A DNA stretch of 64,000 bases, from the NCBI RefSeq assembly GCF_008123515.1, contig NZ_VSSR01000017.1, positions 30,248 to 94,247 of the forward strand, read 5' to 3'. Below, one piece after another: positions 34,036 to 42,885 of the stretch. The DNA comes from Bradyrhizobium cytisi (lineage in GTDB: Bacteria; Pseudomonadota; Alphaproteobacteria; Rhizobiales; Xanthobacteraceae). The notes beneath the pieces were generated by a model. The model was not told the DNA's origin, made no database searches, and worked only from the letters and a program-made list of their open reading frames with translations. A program made the translations under genes and the position numbers. Every line of letters starts with the position of its first letter. Within the stretch, counting starts at the first letter, position 1.

Positions 34036-35040
34036 ATGAACGGATATCTCATCTACATCGTGCGGCGGCTGGGGCAATTCGTGCTGGTGGTGTTCATCGG
34101 CATCAATCTCGCTTATGTGATCACCCATGCCACGCCGATCGACCCGGTCGAGCAGTCGATCTCGGCGGCGACCTCGTTCGGCAACACCGCGCCGGATGCC
34201 ATCGAGCAGATGCGCACGTCACTGCGGGAGCTCTACGGGCTCGGCGGCTCGCCGGTCGAGCAGTATCTGGTGTTCTGGAGGCGCATCCTGCGGGCGGATT
34301 TCGGGCCGTCGATGTCGGCGTTCCCGACGCCGGTCTCGACGCTGATCGGTCGCGCGCTGCCATGGACCGCGGGTTTATTGATGATCTCCACCATCATCAC
34401 CTGGGTGCTCGGCAACCTGCTCGGCGGGCTCGCCGGCTACTACCAGAAGAGCCGCGGCCTGAAGCTGATGGGCGTGATCGCGATGGGGCTGCATCCGATC
34501 CCCTATTACATCCTGGCGCTGCTGCTCCTGATCGTGTTCGGCTTTCTGTGGCCGGTGCTGCCGATCGCCGGCGGCTCGGCGATGAACCTGCCGCAGACCT
34601 GGACCTGGGACTTCATCTCCAGCGTGCTGATGCATGCCATCCTGCCAGCGCTGTCACTGATCCTGATCGGCATCGGCAGCTGGTTTCTCGGCATGCGTTC
34701 GCTGGTCTCAAACGTGGTGACCGAGGATTATGTGGTCTACGCCGAACTCGGCGGCGTCGACCGCCACCGCATCCTGACCTCCTATGTGATGCGCAACGCG
34801 CTGGTGCCACAGGTCACCGGGCTGGCGATCTCGCTCGGCGGCATCTTCAACGGCGCGGTCATCACCGAAAAGGTGTTCGGCTATCCCGGCATCGGCTCGC
34901 TGCTGGTCGATGCGGTATATGCCGGGGACTACGGCTTGGTGCTCGGCGTCACCACCATTTCCATCGTCGGCGTGTCGATCGGCGTGCTCGCCATCGATCT
35001 CCTGTATCCGCTGCTCGATCCCAGGGTGAAGGTGCGTTGA
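34036..35040 (+). CDS. ABC transporter permease, DppB/OppB type
   Basis: The 334-residue permease has about six transmembrane helices, the N-terminal YIVRRLGQFVLVVFIGINLAYV helix typical of DppB, and the coupling loop YAELGGVDRHRILTSYVMRNALVPQ. The start is ATG 34036. Its stop overlaps the next permease start. It forms half of the transmembrane channel for the substrate captured by the 32058 protein. Confidence 0.92.
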   Translation: MNGYLIYIVRRLGQFVLVVFIGINLAYVITHATPIDPVEQSISAATSFGNTAPDAIEQMRTSLRELYGLGGSPVEQYLVFWRRILRADFGPSMSAFPTPVSTLIGRALPWTAGLLMISTIITWVLGNLLGGLAGYYQKSRGLKLMGVIAMGLHPIPYYILALLLLIVFGFLWPVLPIAGGSAMNLPQTWTWDFISSVLMHAILPALSLILIGIGSWFLGMRSLVSNVVTEDYVVYAELGGVDRHRILTSYVMRNALVPQVTGLAISLGGIFNGAVITEKVFGYPGIGSLLVDAVYAGDYGLVLGVTTISIVGVSIGVLAIDLLYPLLDPRVKVR

Positions 35041-35903
35041 TGCTGCGGATCCTGCGCGACCTGCTGCGCTACAACCCCGAATTCCGCATCGGTATCGTGC
35101 TGGTGGGTTTTGTTCTGATCCTGTCGGTGTTGGCGAGCTTCTCGCCCTATCCGCCCGATCAGGTCTACGTGGTGCCGCCGGACGTGCCGCCGTCGCCGAC
35201 CTACTGGTTCGGCACCACCTCGCGCGGCCAGGACGTGTTCTGGCAACTGACCTTCGCGATCCGCAACACCTTGCTGTTCGGAGGTACCGTGGCGCTGATC
35301 AGTCGGGTGCTGGCGCTCGTGATCGGGCTTGTCAGCGGCTACAAGGGCGGCTGGATCGACCGCGTGCTGATGTCGATCAACGACACCTTCATCGTGATGC
35401 CGCTACTGCCGATCCTGGTGCTGTTCTATTTTGTTATGCGCGACTCGATGTCGTGGCTGATTCTCGCGCTGATCATGGCCTGCCTTGGCTGGGCCTATGA
35501 CGCCCGCCTGATCCGCTCGGTGGCGATGAGTCTCAAGACCAGGGAGTTCACCCAGAGCAGCGTGTTCTCCGGCATGAGCACTCGCGAGATCCTGGTGCAG
35601 GAGCACCTGCCTTACGTGATGCCGATCGTGTTCTCGACCACGATGAACAATATGGTGTGGTCGATCGGGCTCGAAGTGACGCTGTCGGTGCTCGGCTTCA
35701 CCGACATCAATACCCCGACGATTGGCGGCATGATCTACTGGGCCAACCAGCATACCGCGATGGTCGCCGGCATCTGGTGGTGGATCGCCTTTCCCACGGC
35801 CATCGTCGTCATGACCTTCATCGGGCTGTTCCTGCTGGCGGTCTCGATGAATGAATACATCGATCCGCGCAGCCGCCTGAGCCGGATGGGAGGCGCCTCA
35901 TGA
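35040..35903 (+). CDS. ABC transporter permease, DppC/OppC type
   Basis: The 287-residue permease begins MLRILRDLLRYNPEFRIGIVLVGF and carries FGTTSRGQDVFWQLTFAIRNTLLFG plus the coupling loop SSVFSGMSTREILVQEHLPYVMP, as in DppC. The ATG overlaps the preceding stop by one base. The longer open frame upstream is antisense-like extension through dppB and is not used. It pairs with the 34036 permease. Confidence 0.92.
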   Translation: MLRILRDLLRYNPEFRIGIVLVGFVLILSVLASFSPYPPDQVYVVPPDVPPSPTYWFGTTSRGQDVFWQLTFAIRNTLLFGGTVALISRVLALVIGLVSGYKGGWIDRVLMSINDTFIVMPLLPILVLFYFVMRDSMSWLILALIMACLGWAYDARLIRSVAMSLKTREFTQSSVFSGMSTREILVQEHLPYVMPIVFSTTMNNMVWSIGLEVTLSVLGFTDINTPTIGGMIYWANQHTAMVAGIWWWIAFPTAIVVMTFIGLFLLAVSMNEYIDPRSRLSRMGGAS

Positions 35904-36931
35904 CGGCCTCGCCCGCCCTGCCGGCTCGTCCCGATGCGGCTGCGCCGATCCTGGCGGTGCGTGACCTCAAGGCGCATTTCCGCACCAATCATTTCGGCGT
36001 CAAGCGCTATGTCAAGGCGGTCGACGGCATCAGCTTCGACGTCCGGCGCGGCGAGATCTACGGCCTCGCCGGTGAATCCAGCTCCGGCAAGACCACGCTG
36101 ATCAAGACCATCGCCGGGGCTATCAAACCGCCGCTGGAGGTGGTCGGGGGCACCGTCGATTTCGCCTTCCTGCCAGGCTACGGCGGGCTGCACCGGGCGC
36201 CGCCGGCCGAAGTGGCGCGGATCCGCTGGCGGCATCTGTCCTACATCATGCAGGGCTCGATGAACGTGTTGAACCCCGTGCGTCGGCTGCGCGCGACCTT
36301 TGCCGATTTCGCACGCTCGCATATCGATGCGAGCGACCGCCAGTTCGAGCAGGCCGTGGTCGATCACCTGGCGCGCGTCAAACTGGATGCCTCGGTGCTG
36401 ACGGCCTATCCGCATGAACTCTCCGGCGGCATGCGCCAGCGCGCCACCATCGCGCTCGCCACCATCTGCCGCCCCGATTTCATCATCGCCGACGAGCCGA
36501 CCACCGCACTCGACGTCGTGGTGCAGAAGGACGTGCTCGGCATGATCCGCGGCATTCAGCGCGAGATCGGCTCCTCGGTGCTGTTCGTCACGCACGACAT
36601 GGGCGTGCACGCCCATCTCACCGACCGGCTCGGCATCATGTATGCGGGCCGCCTGGTCGAGGAAGCCGCGACGGCGGAGATCTTCCGCCGGCCGCTGCAT
36701 CCCTACACCCGGCATCTGATCTCGAGCCTGCCTCGGATCGGCGACGACATCCAGCGCAAGGGCCTCGAAGGCTCGCCGCCTAGCCTGGCCGACCCGCCGC
36801 CCGGCTGCCGGTTTCATCCGCGCTGCCCGCTGGCCATGGCGGCTTGCAGTGAGCGCGTGCCCGACATGGTCGAAACCGAGCCGGACCATCGTGTCGCCTG
36901 CTTTGCCGTCAACGGGGACCAGGCTCCATGA
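35900..36931 (+). CDS. ABC transporter ATP-binding protein, DppD/OppD type
   Basis: The 343-residue ATPase has Walker [13 protein letters not shown], signature [13 protein letters not shown], Walker [13 protein letters not shown] and H-loop LFVTHDMG. The C-terminal oligopeptide-transporter extension [14 protein letters not shown] is present, with cysteines of the usual iron-sulfur type motif. It overlaps the permease and the next ATPase by ATGA. Confidence 0.93.
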   Translation: MTASPALPARPDAAAPILAVRDLKAHFRTNHFGVKRYVKAVDGISFDVRRGEIYGLAGESSSGKTTLIKTIAGAIKPPLEVVGGTVDFAFLPGYGGLHRAPPAEVARIRWRHLSYIMQGSMNVLNPVRRLRATFADFARSHIDASDRQFEQAVVDHLARVKLDASVLTAYPHELSGGMRQRATIALATICRPDFIIADEPTTALDVVVQKDVLGMIRGIQREIGSSVLFVTHDMGVHAHLTDRLGIMYAGRLVEEAATAEIFRRPLHPYTRHLISSLPRIGDDIQRKGLEGSPPSLADPPPGCRFHPRCPLAMAACSERVPDMVETEPDHRVACFAVNGDQAP

Positions 36932-37764
36932 GCAACGCATTGCTCGAGGTTTCGCACGCCACCAAGGTGTTCAGCCGCGGCGGGCTGTTGTCGAGCCGGC
37001 GCATCGTCGCCGTCAATGATGTCAGCTTCCGGATCGAGGCGGCACGGCCGGAAATATTCACCATCATCGGCGAGTCCGGCAGCGGCAAAACCACGCTGTC
37101 GCGGATGATCCTGAACATCGAGCAGCCCAGTGCCGGATCGCTGGTGCTCGACGGCACCGATCTTTCCACCGTCCGCAGCAACCGGGATCGCCTCGCGTTC
37201 ATGCACAAGGTGCAGCCAATTTTCCAGAACCCGTTCGAGGCGTTCAATCCGCTGAAACAGCTCGACCGCTATCTGTTCATGACGCGGCAGCGATTTTCCG
37301 CAGCCGTCGGCCAGGCCGCGCTCGAAGCCGCCGTCGACGAGGCGCTGCGCAAGGTCGGGTTGTCGCTGAAGGAAGTGCGTCATCGCTACCCCCACGAGAT
37401 GTCCGGCGGGCAACTGCAGCGCGTCGCCATCGCCCGCGCACTGCTCTCAAGCCCCAAGCTGATCGTCGCCGACGAGCCGGTGTCGATGGTCGATGCCTCG
37501 CTGCGCATGTCGATCGTCAACCTGTTCAGGGCGCTGCGCGATGATCTCGGCATCTCGATCATCTACGTCACCCACGATCTTGCCACCGCCTATTACATCA
37601 GCGACCGCATCATGATTATGCAGAACGGCCGCGTGGTCGAAAGCGGCGACGCCAGGACCGTGCTGAACGCCCCGCAACATCCCTATTCGCAACAGCTGCG
37701 CGCCGCCGTCCTCTTGCCCGAAGTTACCGGCGGAACAGCGCCAGCCAATTCACCGTCAACGTAA
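36928..37764 (+). CDS. ABC transporter ATP-binding protein, DppF/OppF type
   Basis: The 278-residue ATPase has Walker A GESGSGKTTLSR, signature MSGGQLQRVAIARAL, Walker B LIVADEPVSMVD and H-loop IYVTHDLATA. It lacks the cysteine-containing oligopeptide C-terminal extension, ending after HPYSQQLRAAVLLPE. It heterodimerises with the preceding subunit. The arabinofuranosidase gene follows after 26 bases. Confidence 0.92.
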   Translation: MSNALLEVSHATKVFSRGGLLSSRRIVAVNDVSFRIEAARPEIFTIIGESGSGKTTLSRMILNIEQPSAGSLVLDGTDLSTVRSNRDRLAFMHKVQPIFQNPFEAFNPLKQLDRYLFMTRQRFSAAVGQAALEAAVDEALRKVGLSLKEVRHRYPHEMSGGQLQRVAIARALLSSPKLIVADEPVSMVDASLRMSIVNLFRALRDDLGISIIYVTHDLATAYYISDRIMIMQNGRVVESGDARTVLNAPQHPYSQQLRAAVLLPEVTGGTAPANSPST

Positions 37765-37790
37765 CACCAGGCACCGCATCGGAGAGAAAA

Positions 37791-39335
37791 GTGAGAAAAG
37801 CAAAAGTTCTGATGGACCGCGATTTCGTCATCGGCCAGACCGATCCGCGCCTGTTCGGTGCCTTCGTCGAGCACCTCGGACGTTGCGTCTATGGCGGCAT
37901 CTACGAGCCCGGCCACAAGACCGCCGACGAGAAGGGATTCCGGAAGGACGTGCTGGATCTGGTGAAGGAGCTCGGTCCCACCATCATGCGCTATCCCGGC
38001 GGCAATTTTGTTTCCGGCTACAATTGGGAGGATGGTGTCGGCCCGGTCGACCAGCGGCCGGCGCGGCTCGACCTTGCCTGGTTTACCACCGAGCCGAATA
38101 CGTTCGGTACCAACGAGTTCATGGACTGGTGCAAGGTCGCCGGCGTCGAGCCGATGATGGCGGTGAACCTCGGTACCCGCGGCGGCGACGCCGCGCGCAA
38201 CCTCGTCGAATATTGCAACCATCCCGGCGGCACCTATTGGTCTGACCTGCGCCGCGCCCATGGCTGGGAGAAGCCGCACGGCGTCAAGTTCTGGTGCCTG
38301 GGCAATGAAATGGATGGTCCCTGGCAGATGGAATACAAGACCGCGGCCGCCTACGGCGCCGTGGCGCGGGAAGCCGCCAAGATGATGCGCTGGGTCGATC
38401 CGACCATCGAGCTCGCTGCCTGCGGCTCGTCGGCGCGCAACATGCCGACGTTCGGGCATTGGGAAGACACCGTGATCGAGCACACCTTCGATCACGCCGA
38501 ATACATTTCGCTGCACACTTACCTCAACAACTACAAGCAGGACACCGCCGCCTTCCTGGCCGCCCCCGACCTGATGGACAGGTTTATCGACGAGGTCGTC
38601 GCGATCGCCGATTCGGTAGCGGCGAAGCGCCGCTCGACCAAGCGGATGATGCTGAGCTTTGATGAATGGAACGTGTGGTATCGCACCCGGCGCAAGCGCG
38701 CCGACCGGGTCAAGGAAGGCTGGCCGGTGGCGCCGCCGATCCTGGAGGAGATCTACACTATGGAGGACGCGTTGGCGTTCGGCGGCGCCTGCATCTCGCT
38801 GCTCAACCATGCCGACCGGATCAAGTCCGCCTGCATCGCCCAATTGGTCAACGTGATCGCGCCGATCATGACCGAGACCGGCGGACCGGCGTGGCGGCAG
38901 ACCATCTTCTTCCCGTTCGCGCATGTGAGCCGGCTCGGTCGCGGCAAGGTGCTGCGCGCCCAGGTCGAGTCCGAGACCTACGATTCGGCCTATTACGATC
39001 CGCGCGGTACCGACGAGCAGACCTTCCCGGTCAGCAATGTGCCGTACCTGAAGCTGGCGGCGGTCGCCGGCGAGAGCGGCGGCCTCTCGCTGTTCCTGCT
39101 CAACCGCGACCTCAGCCAGGAGATAGATATCAGTCTCGAAGCCAGGAGTTTTGGGCGGCTCGCGGTTGGCGAAGCGCTTGAACTGCGGCATGACGACCTC
39201 CAGGCGACCAACACCAAGGATGCGGCGGAGCGCGTCAAGCCGGCTCCACTGCAGGGCGTGAGCGTGGAGGGCGGCCAGATTCGGGCTCGGCTGAAGCCGG
39301 CGTCGTGGAATGTGATTCATTTGTCCGCGAACTGA
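37791..39335 (+). CDS. abfA: Alpha-N-arabinofuranosidase, GH51
   Basis: The 514-residue protein is the usual length of GH51 arabinofuranosidases. The (beta/alpha)8 barrel shows MRYPGGNFVSGYNWEDGVGP, the acid/base Glu173 in WCLGNEMDGPW, and the nucleophile Glu292 in LSFDEWNVWY. A C-terminal beta-sandwich begins near residue 380. There is no signal peptide, so it acts in the cytoplasm on imported oligosaccharides. GTG 37791 follows GGAGAG closely. It releases L-arabinofuranose from short arabino-oligosaccharides brought in by the upstream transporter. Confidence 0.94.
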   Translation: MRKAKVLMDRDFVIGQTDPRLFGAFVEHLGRCVYGGIYEPGHKTADEKGFRKDVLDLVKELGPTIMRYPGGNFVSGYNWEDGVGPVDQRPARLDLAWFTTEPNTFGTNEFMDWCKVAGVEPMMAVNLGTRGGDAARNLVEYCNHPGGTYWSDLRRAHGWEKPHGVKFWCLGNEMDGPWQMEYKTAAAYGAVAREAAKMMRWVDPTIELAACGSSARNMPTFGHWEDTVIEHTFDHAEYISLHTYLNNYKQDTAAFLAAPDLMDRFIDEVVAIADSVAAKRRSTKRMMLSFDEWNVWYRTRRKRADRVKEGWPVAPPILEEIYTMEDALAFGGACISLLNHADRIKSACIAQLVNVIAPIMTETGGPAWRQTIFFPFAHVSRLGRGKVLRAQVESETYDSAYYDPRGTDEQTFPVSNVPYLKLAAVAGESGGLSLFLLNRDLSQEIDISLEARSFGRLAVGEALELRHDDLQATNTKDAAERVKPAPLQGVSVEGGQIRARLKPASWNVIHLSAN

Positions 39336-39391
39336 CATCGCGGATCCCGGGCCGGTGCGGTATTGCCGGCTCGGACAGCGAGGACTCCAGC

Positions 39392-40402
39392 ATGCTCGAC
39401 AGGAATTCGGATCCGAAGAAGCGGACAAGACTCGCCGGCAAGCGGGAACGGGCACGGGCCGTGCCGAAGTCGAACGGTATCCGCAGCTTTCTCAACGTCG
39501 ATCCCGAGCAGCAGTTCGAGATCGTCCGCGGCCTCGCCTCACCGGTGCGGGTGCGCATCCTGCGGCTGCTGCGGCGGCGCGGTCCGCTCAACGTCAACCA
39601 GATCAGCGAGGCGCTGGGGCTGCCGCAATCGACCATCGCGACCAATATCCAGATCCTGGAGGAGTCCGAACTCATCGACACCGAGATCGGTCGTGCCCGC
39701 AAGGGCCAGCAGAAGATCTGCGCCGCTCGGTTCGACGAGATCGTGATCCGGCTCGATGGTGAGGAGACCAGTCGGCAAAAGGACATCATCGAGGTCGAGA
39801 TGCCGGTCGGGCTGTACACCAGTTATAATGTCTCGGCACCCTGCGGGCTGTGTTCGACCAAAGGCATCATGGGCGTGCTCGACGTGCCCGACCTGTTTCT
39901 CGATCCGTGCCGGGTGCAGGCCGCCCTGATCTGGTTCGGGCGCGGTCATGTCGAATACAAGTTTCCCAACAACGCAAAAGTGCTGAATGCCAATGTCGAG
40001 GCGCTCGAATTCGCGCTGGAGCTATCGTCGGAGGTGCCGGGCACCAATGCCGACTGGCCCTCGGACATCAGCCTGTGGGTGAATGAGGTCAAGGTCGGCA
40101 CCTGGACCTCACCGGGCGACTACGGCGATCGCCGCGGCGTCCACACCCCGCGATGGTGGAAGCTCGAAGGCTCGCAATACGGCGCGCTGACCCAGTGGCA
40201 CATTTCCCCAAAGGGCACCTACATGGGAGCGAAGAAGCTGTCGTCGGTGACCCTGGCCCAGTTGCGACTCGCCGAGCACCATTCGATCCGGCTGCGCGTC
40301 GGCATCGACGACGACGCGGCCCACCCTGGAGGGGTCAACATCTTCGGCCGCGGCTTCGGCAATCACAATCACGATATCCTGATGCGACTGCACCTGAAGT
40401 AG
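39392..40402 (+). CDS. ArsR-type regulator with large C-terminal sensor domain
   Basis: The 336-residue protein has an ArsR-like winged helix at about residues 45-120 (FEIVRGLASPVRVRILRLL, NVNQISEALGLPQSTIATNIQILEESELI). The C-terminal ~215 residues (VGLYTSYNVSAPCGLCSTKGIMG ... GGVNIFGRGFGNHNHDI) look beta-rich, with a CxxC pair at 151/154. The start at 39392 follows an AGGA box; the frame extends upstream into the arabinofuranosidase gene. Placement 56 bases after abfA suggests it senses arabinoside or its product and controls the ABC/abfA operon. Confidence 0.85.
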   Translation: MLDRNSDPKKRTRLAGKRERARAVPKSNGIRSFLNVDPEQQFEIVRGLASPVRVRILRLLRRRGPLNVNQISEALGLPQSTIATNIQILEESELIDTEIGRARKGQQKICAARFDEIVIRLDGEETSRQKDIIEVEMPVGLYTSYNVSAPCGLCSTKGIMGVLDVPDLFLDPCRVQAALIWFGRGHVEYKFPNNAKVLNANVEALEFALELSSEVPGTNADWPSDISLWVNEVKVGTWTSPGDYGDRRGVHTPRWWKLEGSQYGALTQWHISPKGTYMGAKKLSSVTLAQLRLAEHHSIRLRVGIDDDAAHPGGVNIFGRGFGNHNHDILMRLHLK

Positions 40403-40807
40403 GGACCGGCCCCCCATCGGCGCGACCAGCCGGGTTGCGCGTGCCCTCTTGAGCGTCCAGAGGAGATCAAACGTGTGCTCTACGGAGGACGGGACTGGTG
40501 CGCGACTATCCTGCAGAGCCGTGCTTCGCGACGACGCATGCCATGTCTCGAGCACGGCGCGATATCCTCTCAATGTCCAGCGCTCTGTCCGCCGTCCACG
40601 TGCAGGATCTCGTCGGTCACGAAGTTGGCACCTTCGAGGTACAGCACCGGATATTACGGTGACAGTGCACTTAACTGCTATCGCGAATATGTTTGGCACG
40701 CGATGACGAGGCGGGCCGAGTGGCTCACCGCTCCAGCTGGGAAGAAGCTTTGGCGGTGCTTTAGAGCCGCTCCTGCAAGCTCAAGTCGTGCAGCTGTTTG
40801 TGCGCCT
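40403..40807. other. Decayed intergenic stretch
   Basis: Apart from the dehydrogenase tail at 40570-40650 on the minus strand, no gene, hairpin or repeat was identified here. Several short frames overlap and lack ribosome sites. Confidence 0.5.
40570..40650 (-). pseudogene. 3' remnant of a short-chain dehydrogenase (SDR) gene
   Basis: Read on the minus strand, the last codons give PVLYLEGANFVTDEILHVDG then GQSAGH and stop. This is the standard C-terminus of SDR oxidoreductases, where the S/N-F-V-T-G-x-x-L-x-V-D-G-G segment closes the fold. No catalytic Tyr-x-x-x-Lys or nucleotide-binding part exists upstream, so only the tail remains. Confidence 0.6.
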
Positions 40808-41035
40808 TCACTTGCTCTTCGTCTTGGGCTGCTTTTTTGGCGCCGGGCCCGCTGCGGCTTCCCGCGCCAGCCGCTCTGCCTTCAGCCGCTCTCGATTCTG
40901 AGCGAAGGCCTGCTCGGCGAGCGCGTGCTCGGACATTGCCTTCACTGCATCGACTTGGCGGAAGGCCTTGCGTGCTTCACGCTCCGCTTTGCTGATTGGC
41001 TTCGGCGGTTGGTGCTCACCAAATGTCTTTGTCAT
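40808..41035 (-). CDS. Small basic conserved-looking protein, tandem copy 1
   Basis: The 75-residue protein is rich in Lys, Arg, Ala and Glu and predicted largely helical. Its C-terminal half, FAQNRERLKAERLAREA, matches FQENHKRLRAERLARDA in the protein encoded 34 bases upstream on the same strand, showing a tandem duplication. Similarity between the two, rather than any domain, supports it as a real gene. It ends with a lysine-rich tail. Function unknown. Confidence 0.6.
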   Translation of the reverse strand: MTKTFGEHQPPKPISKAEREARKAFRQVDAVKAMSEHALAEQAFAQNRERLKAERLAREAAAGPAPKKQPKTKSK

Positions 41036-41069
41036 CTTTTCTCGATCCAGACGCTGCTCGATAGTCGGG

Positions 41070-41255
41070 TCAATTCTTGCTTGTCAGCCCGGCATCTCGC
41101 GCCAGGCGCTCCGCCCTGAGGCGCTTATGGTTTTCCTGGAACTCCGGATCGGCGTGGCTGTCCGCGATCGTTTGGCGCGCCCCGATTGGATTTTGCGCCT
41201 TTCGGTCTGCTTCATCCGCGAGCTGTTGCTCGGCGGAGCGCGTCCGTTTGGTCAT
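41070..41255 (-). CDS. Small conserved-looking protein, tandem copy 2
   Basis: The 61-residue protein starts MTKRTRSAEQQLADEADRK and ends RLRAERLARDAGLTSKN. AAGGA lies seven bases before the ATG on the minus strand. It shares its C-terminal helix with the 40808-41035 product and both begin MTK, so the two are diverged paralogues, likely cotranscribed. It is acidic-basic mixed and probably helical. Function unknown. Confidence 0.6.
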   Translation of the reverse strand: MTKRTRSAEQQLADEADRKAQNPIGARQTIADSHADPEFQENHKRLRAERLARDAGLTSKN

Positions 41256-41548
41256 TGCTCGATCCTTGCACCTGCGACTTGTCCAGAGCTGTTCAAATGA
41301 GTCGTGGGAACAATAGACGCTTGTCGCGCAGTCGGCGACCTCAAAAGTGCAGGGCGTTCACCCAACGGTTCTAGCGCACCGGCGAAGCTGCCACACGAAC
41401 GCAGATCGGCCCCAAACCTGAGGACATCGTTGGACACGGTCGGACTGCGCGGCGCTGTTTTTGCTGGTCTGAGCGGGAGGGCAATGGTTACATGCGTCAC
41501 AGCATGCTCTACAGTAGAGCAATCGTAGATCACTTTAGAGGTAAGCAC

Positions 41549-41755
41549 ATGTCATATGCCTATAAGCTGAATGAAGACGTTCGCCACCAGCCCCAAGGTC
41601 CGCAAGGACGTGCAGCCATTGATCCGGCAATGGTTTACACCATCGTACAATGCATGCCCATCGAGGCAGATGGACGTCTTCGATACCGTATCAAGAGCAA
41701 GTCGGGGAATGTCGAGCGAGTCGTGACTGAAGATCAGCTGTCGTACTTTCAGTGA
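41549..41755 (+). CDS. Small protein of unknown function (68 aa)
   Basis: It begins MSYAYKLNEDVRHQPQGP and contains VQCMPIEADGRLRYRIKSKSGNVERVV, a strand-rich pattern like a small SH3-like barrel. The ATG at 41549 follows GAGGTAAG. The frame is open upstream to 41492, but that part is not protein-like. It is followed 33 bases later by another small gene. Function unknown; base composition is lower in GC than the neighbouring operons. Confidence 0.6.
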   Translation: MSYAYKLNEDVRHQPQGPQGRAAIDPAMVYTIVQCMPIEADGRLRYRIKSKSGNVERVVTEDQLSYFQ

Positions 41756-41788
41756 TTTGGCGCGCTTGTTGGTCGGAGGAGTTTCGTC

Positions 41789-41968
41789 GTGCTGAATGAT
41801 CGAGAAAATATCCTGATCGCGCTTCGAGAGAAGCCGCTCAAAGTCTACGAAGTCATGAAACGCGCCAATGTCGCGAACGAGGAAGCTTGTCAGTCCCTCC
41901 TGTTGAAAATGCGAGACGAAGGCTCGGTGAAGTTCGATATCCACAAAGGGCGATGGCTCATCGGATGA
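41789..41968 (+). CDS. Small winged-helix-like protein (59 aa)
   Basis: GTG 41789 has GGAGGA at 41775-41780, eight bases upstream. The product reads VLNDRENILIALREKPLKVY, then EVMKRANVANEEACQSLLLK and MRDEGSVKFDIHKGRWLIG. The helix-turn-helix spacing and the closing strand pair (VKFDIHKGRWLI) resemble a minimal winged helix. It lies 33 bases after the 68-residue gene, suggesting one transcript. It could be a small DNA-binding protein. Not identified with a named family. Confidence 0.6.
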   Translation: MLNDRENILIALREKPLKVYEVMKRANVANEEACQSLLLKMRDEGSVKFDIHKGRWLIG

Positions 41969-42060
41969 GCCGTGAATTGCGGCGACGGTCCGAGCATGTC
42001 TTCCTTTTCGGCATGTCTTCAAGGCCCGTCCTGTTCCGCATCCCGTCAACCCCTTCCCAC

Positions 42061-42643
42061 AAATATTCCACTTTACCGAAATTCGGAAATGACGTATGTA
42101 TCGCCCATCCCGGCTCATCCTTGAGGGGCGATCTCGTGTCGTCTTGTTCGCGAGCCGGGCTTGCGGTGGACGCGGGCAGCGTTGGGTGCGAGAGGAGCGG
42201 GCAGGGCGGGTAGTCCCTGTGAGCCCGAAACCGCGTGCCGACGAGCGGCACTATCTAGGGTTCGTCTCGCCTGCATTCTTCCGGCAACGTCGACAACGCT
42301 GGAAGATAATGCGGCGAACCAGCGAGCCGTGCGTAAAACCGTGTGGTCCTGGCCGTCGTCGCTACGGCCAAGCTTTCGCGGAGGTGTGGAGCGCCCAACC
42401 GGGTCAACCGCACCGTCAATTCGCTGGAAGTGAGGGAGGCCAGAACGAACTCGGCTCCCGGGAGAGCACAGCATAAGCCGTCAAACCACTGCGCAGGGAA
42501 GGCCGAGTGATCGGCGCCACCTGGTATGCTGCTGTGCGGTTTTCCTGCGCTACCATTTCGCGCAGCAGACCGCGGGTGCGAGATCAGCACCCGGCCTTCC
42601 CTGCGCCCTCTCGGCTTCGAGTGATCATGCAAAGCTCGGGCGA
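42061..42643. repeat. ~600-bp structured intergenic repeat, copy B
   Basis: This copy matches copy A at 17112 from AAATATTCCACTTTACCG through GCAAAGCTCGGGCGA, with scattered substitutions and a short deletion (CGTAAAACCG in place of CGTACGGCAAAACCG). Here the 15-base arms GCGCAGGGAAGGCCG (42491-42505) and CGGCCTTCCCTGCGC (42592-42606) pair perfectly. The homology starts shortly after the stop of the 59-residue gene. Confidence 0.85.
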
Positions 42644-42673
42644 AATGCGGAGCGAAGCCGTTGCCTCATACTC

Positions 42674-42783
42674 CGTCATTGCGAGCGCAGCGACTTGTCT
42701 GCCGAAGCCTTGGCGAAGGCGGAAGCAATCCAGAGTCTTTCCGGGGAGGGATTCTGGATTGCCTCGCTGCGCTCGCAATGACG
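42674..42783. repeat. Nested long palindrome (Bradyrhizobium-type intergenic repeat)
   Basis: CGTCATTGCGAGCGCAGCGA at 42674-42693 is perfectly inverted at 42764-42783. Inside it GCAATCCAGA at 42725-42734 is inverted at 42753-42762. The whole can fold into a long hairpin. Half of the outer arm recurs near 20842. This is the style of dispersed palindromic repeats in this genus. Confidence 0.8.
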
Positions 42784-42804
42784 ATGTGGGTAGAGCGGAG
42801 AAGC

Positions 42805-42848
42805 GAAACCCATCAAGGCCAGGCGAACGACGAAGGATGATGGGTTTC
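42805..42848. terminator. Inverted repeat downstream of the orphan solute-binding protein gene
   Basis: GAAACCCATCA at 42805-42815 is perfectly inverted as TGATGGGTTTC at 42838-42848, with 22 bases between. It lies 38 bases past the stop of the minus-strand gene at 42886. It may terminate that transcript or belong to the adjoining repeat. Confidence 0.4.
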
Positions 42849-42885
42849 TCAAGTGCTGGACCCATCCTACGGAATGTGTCCGCCC

